Source: Thermoplasmata archaeon
GTDB taxonomy: Archaea > Thermoplasmatota > Thermoplasmata > Thermoplasmatales > Thermoplasmataceae
Length of the DNA stretch: 9,069 bases
Assembly: GCA_021797055.1 (NCBI GenBank)
Contig: JAKAAI010000073.1
Span: 1 to 9,069, forward strand
Direction: 5' to 3'
Shown: positions 6,211 through 9,069 of the stretch, piece by piece
How the letters are laid out: each line of letters begins with the position of its first letter
How positions within the stretch are numbered: the stretch's first letter is position 1
The notes under the pieces: model-generated
What the model was told of the DNA's origin: nothing
Database searches by the model: none
What the model saw: only the letters and a program-made list of their open reading frames with translations
Translations under genes and position numbers: made by a program

Positions 6211-9069
6211 ATGGATCACAGAAAAATAGTGATATCTATTTTCCTGTCTGTACTGATGGTGGGCACCGCTTTTGCCTTGGTCAGTGGAGCAGGGAATGTG
6301 TCTAGTAGCAATGTGAAGAGCTATAGCTTGGCGTCAACAGTCAACGGCGCTTCGTCAGCGAGGTCGTTTACGACAACTACGGCTAATTGGACGTACCCAA
6401 CAAACACGTACCATGAACCGGGATATACAAATGGTACTTTCTACATGGGTATCGACTGTAACGTAAACACGCTGAACTATTTCCCGGCAAATACGTACTG
6501 CGACGTTTATGCAATCGATGAAATATACGATTCGATGTTCACCGACCTGCCAAACGGCACAACTATTCCATGGCTTGCAACTAATTATACAGTTACGCAT
6601 GTTACCACAAACAACACAACTTTTGACGTCGTAACAAATTGCAGTGAAAATTATTCGTACGTTTATACCATAAACTTAAGGCCAAATGTGCAGTGGACTG
6701 ACTGGACCGCTGCAAATGCAACCCAGTCATACATGTTTTCAAATGTTACATCTTACTATGTGGCTAGCAATCTGACAACCCACACATTCAAATCTTACAA
6801 ACCGACAAAGATGCTAACATACTATCTGCAATCAGCTGATGTTGTTTGTTCCTGGAGGATGGAGGCTGGTTTTGGTATATGGGCAAATGTTGTCAATGTC
6901 ATACCCAACGGTAACCTTTCAGTCAAGGTCTTTGTCACAAAGCAAACACTCCTGATATTGCCAGATTCATTGACAAATGATATACTTCCATATCATATCT
7001 GGAGATACCATAATTTCAATGATGTTGGCCTATGGAACTGCACAACAAACACAACAGTAGTTAACCAGACTGCGGGATATTATTCCTGGAATCTTGGATG
7101 GAGTGTTGCAACAGGTGCGGTTCCTGGACTGGTCGGTACTGGACCATTCATGGTAACAAACAATTACGGAATACCAAATGGAGAAATCATACCGTCTCAG
7201 TGCGAGAAATTCTATGCTAACCCGCACTATTTCGTGCAGTATGCAAACGCATCAAGTGGGCTTAGACAGTATACACCTAAATTCTATGAAATAGCGATGC
7301 CGTTCTATTCATCAGAATCCGGATTAATAGGCGCATATGAAAAGGGACAGGTGGATACAACATCCCTTTCACCGGATCCAAGCTTCCTTCCACAGGTTTC
7401 CACTACCCCCGGTTCAGTCATCTACAAAAAGCTGTCAAGCGCTTATGGGTATTTCAGGATAAATACCAGAGATGCTCCTTTAAATATAACAGCTTTCAGG
7501 CAGGGGCTTAACTATGCGACCCCTACATCATATATGGCAAGTGTGATAGCTGACGGATACGGATATTTGTCCTCCAACCCAATTAATCCTTCAAACACAC
7601 TGTTCGTGAATGCTTCAGCCCCTGAATACACCTTTGACTTGGCTAAAGCAGCTCAACTGATCGATTCGATTCCCGGAATGACCAATACTTCCCATGGATT
7701 ACTGTATAATGGCACACAGGTCTGTATAGTCATACAGACAACCGTCGGTGCAGTTGCTCCTAACAACATAGAAGATATAGAAGCTGCAATCCAGGACTGG
7801 AACCTGCTTGGAGTTAAAGCAATAATCAAGGAGGAGGCTTTTACAACTTTGATATCAAATATCGACAGTACAATTTCATCAAACGGTGCAACCAATGGAT
7901 ATGATATGGCCGTTTTGGGAATATCTACTGCATCTGCAAATCCATCACTTGGTTGCCAGGAGTTCGTCAATCCTGCTTACGGGATACCGACGAATGAATA
8001 TGTGGGCCCATTCTCATCCTTGAGCGTCAATGGACAGAACTTAACCGGAACACAGGTCCAGAATCTCTTTGACAATCTAACAACACAGGCTGCAAACACA
8101 AACACGTTCTCAGTTGCTCAGCATGACATAAAATACCTCCAGTCTCTTATGATAGATGAGGCTTTCATGATAAACATAGGATACGGAACCGACCTTGTTC
8201 CACTGCAGACAACCACCTTTACTAATTACTCATTTACTGAGACTAATGCACTTTATATCTACTGGTACTGGCAGTTCTTTTCAATACACACGCACCACAC
8301 TACAGTGGTTCAGCCCAAATACAATCTATCGGTAACTGAAGTACTTGACTCCGGCTCTACATTCACTGCTGGAACATATGGTAATGTTACATTCACAGTC
8401 TGGAATGGCACAAGCACAGTAGCCGGTGCTGATCTGACTGTCGGTTTCTCGGCTCCATATGGAGGTATAATAAATGTTACCTCGAATAACCTCGTCACCA
8501 ACTCCAAGGGACAGGCAACCTGGGAATACTATGTGGCTTCCTACCTCGCTGAGGATATGAAGAGCTGTAATGCTACTGGAGCTGTCGTGACCGCTACCAA
8601 CCAAACAGTGACTATAACAGCCGCAGCAGTTCAACCCAATGCACCTGAAACTGGAGCTGGAATATCGTCAATAAATATACTTCTAGTAAATGGTGTTGCC
8701 CTTCACATCTCTTATTCAGTGAATGCTAAGTCATACACTACCGGACAAACTGGGACAATAACGTTTACTGTTGACACTGTGAACGGGACATCTGATCCGC
8801 CATATGCCGGCGCAACACTGACGCTAACCTTGTCGAACCCTGTAAACATGTCAGCAGTATCACCACTTACTCTAACTACTAATTCAGCAGGAATAGCTGT
8901 CTTTACTTTCAAGGCAACCGGTAACATCAGTTCTACATTGCTGACCCAGGACCTAGCTGGTATAACAGTTAGTGCAACTTCGAACAATGCTACCATCTTT
9001 GGAGACAACATAACATTAGTAGCACCTGTTGTAAAACCTGTAACAACGACAAACTACCTTGACTATAGA
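6211..9069 (+). CDS. Secreted family-5 (peptide/nickel type) ABC solute-binding protein with Ig-like domains, 3'-truncated
   Basis: The frame is open for 953 codons from ATG 6211 to the window end with no stop, so the C-terminus is missing. Residues 1-28 form a signal peptide (MDHRK, hydrophobic core, then small residues), with cleavage likely after AFA or SGA. No lipobox Cys is seen. Residues ~55-690 show the family-5 extracellular binding-protein pattern: a LPYHIW segment (~259-264), GTGPFMV (309-315), FRQGLNYAT (429-437, the usual R-x-A-L-x-Y-A-type helix) and YTFDLAKAAQLID (473-485). Two Ig-like beta domains follow (~704-805 and ~829-930). They share G-x-[VI]-T-F-T-V, NGTS, AGA-x-LT and TNS-x-G-x-A. 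About 35 N-x-S/T sequons suggest heavy surface glycosylation. It likely captures peptides or similar solutes outside the membrane for an ABC importer, whose permease genes would lie beyond the edge. The ligand is unknown, and a C-terminal membrane anchor is likely but unseen. Confidence 0.85.
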   Translation, partial: MDHRKIVISIFLSVLMVGTAFALVSGAGNVSSSNVKSYSLASTVNGASSARSFTTTTANWTYPTNTYHEPGYTNGTFYMGIDCNVNTLNYFPANTYCDVYAIDEIYDSMFTDLPNGTTIPWLATNYTVTHVTTNNTTFDVVTNCSENYSYVYTINLRPNVQWTDWTAANATQSYMFSNVTSYYVASNLTTHTFKSYKPTKMLTYYLQSADVVCSWRMEAGFGIWANVVNVIPNGNLSVKVFVTKQTLLILPDSLTNDILPYHIWRYHNFNDVGLWNCTTNTTVVNQTAGYYSWNLGWSVATGAVPGLVGTGPFMVTNNYGIPNGEIIPSQCEKFYANPHYFVQYANASSGLRQYTPKFYEIAMPFYSSESGLIGAYEKGQVDTTSLSPDPSFLPQVSTTPGSVIYKKLSSAYGYFRINTRDAPLNITAFRQGLNYATPTSYMASVIADGYGYLSSNPINPSNTLFVNASAPEYTFDLAKAAQLIDSIPGMTNTSHGLLYNGTQVCIVIQTTVGAVAPNNIEDIEAAIQDWNLLGVKAIIKEEAFTTLISNIDSTISSNGATNGYDMAVLGISTASANPSLGCQEFVNPAYGIPTNEYVGPFSSLSVNGQNLTGTQVQNLFDNLTTQAANTNTFSVAQHDIKYLQSLMIDEAFMINIGYGTDLVPLQTTTFTNYSFTETNALYIYWYWQFFSIHTHHTTVVQPKYNLSVTEVLDSGSTFTAGTYGNVTFTVWNGTSTVAGADLTVGFSAPYGGIINVTSNNLVTNSKGQATWEYYVASYLAEDMKSCNATGAVVTATNQTVTITAAAVQPNAPETGAGISSINILLVNGVALHISYSVNAKSYTTGQTGTITFTVDTVNGTSDPPYAGATLTLTLSNPVNMSAVSPLTLTTNSAGIAVFTFKATGNISSTLLTQDLAGITVSATSNNATIFGDNITLVAPVVKPVTTTNYLDYR

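Noticed and set aside
6200..6229. Short ATG frame starting at 6200 just before the solute-binding protein
   Set aside because: It is nine codons long, lies out of frame and overlaps the real start, and it would begin before the transcription start predicted by the TATA box.
6355..9011. Several minus-strand ORFs opposite the solute-binding-protein gene
   Set aside because: The plus-strand frame is continuous for 953 codons with signal peptide and family motifs; the antisense frames are short and without recognisable features.

Overview
This window looks like a chromosomal piece of a Thermoplasmatales-type archaeon (Ferroplasma, Cuniculiplasma, 'alphabet-plasma' relatives). The basis is AT-rich DNA with frequent ATA (Ile) and AGA/AGG (Arg) codons, TATA boxes about 26-28 bases before start codons with no leader (leaderless transcripts), oligo-T tracts after genes, an archaeal-type ATPase, and a huge secreted family-5 solute-binding protein full of N-glycosylation sequons. 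The assignment is an inference from gene content and style; no rRNA gene is present. No tRNA, CRISPR array, insertion sequence or phage gene was seen.

Layout. (1) The left edge cuts into a GHMP-family sugar kinase of the HddA type (+ strand, 5' end missing). (2) Converging on it, after a 23-bp gap, is a two-gene minus-strand sulfate-activation operon: cysH (an Fe-S APS reductase-type enzyme) followed by sat (ATP sulfurylase). The two overlap by four bases (ATGA). A possible 11-codon leader ORF joins cysH by the same ATGA arrangement. (3) Divergent from cysH is comA (phosphosulfolactate synthase), with an extra winged-helix DNA-binding domain at its C-terminus. (4) Next come a stand-alone archaeal AAA-type ATPase with a DUF234-like tail whose nuclease-like motif looks eroded, and a small two-helix membrane protein facing it. 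(5) After a non-coding stretch, a long secreted peptide/solute-binding protein with two tandem Ig-like domains runs off the right edge.

How the genes work together. Sat makes APS from sulfate and ATP, CysH reduces APS (or PAPS) to sulfite, and ComA adds sulfite to phosphoenolpyruvate to give (R)-phosphosulfolactate. The three divergently arranged genes therefore encode a plausible sulfate -> APS -> sulfite -> phosphosulfolactate route. Neither APS kinase nor sulfite reductase lies in the window. The ComA-winged-helix fusion beside the promoter of the genes that supply its substrate is the most interesting feature: it may be an enzyme that also senses sulfite status and regulates this locus. 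That regulatory role is inference. The flanking kinase, ATPase, membrane protein and solute-binding protein show no clear functional link to the sulfur genes.
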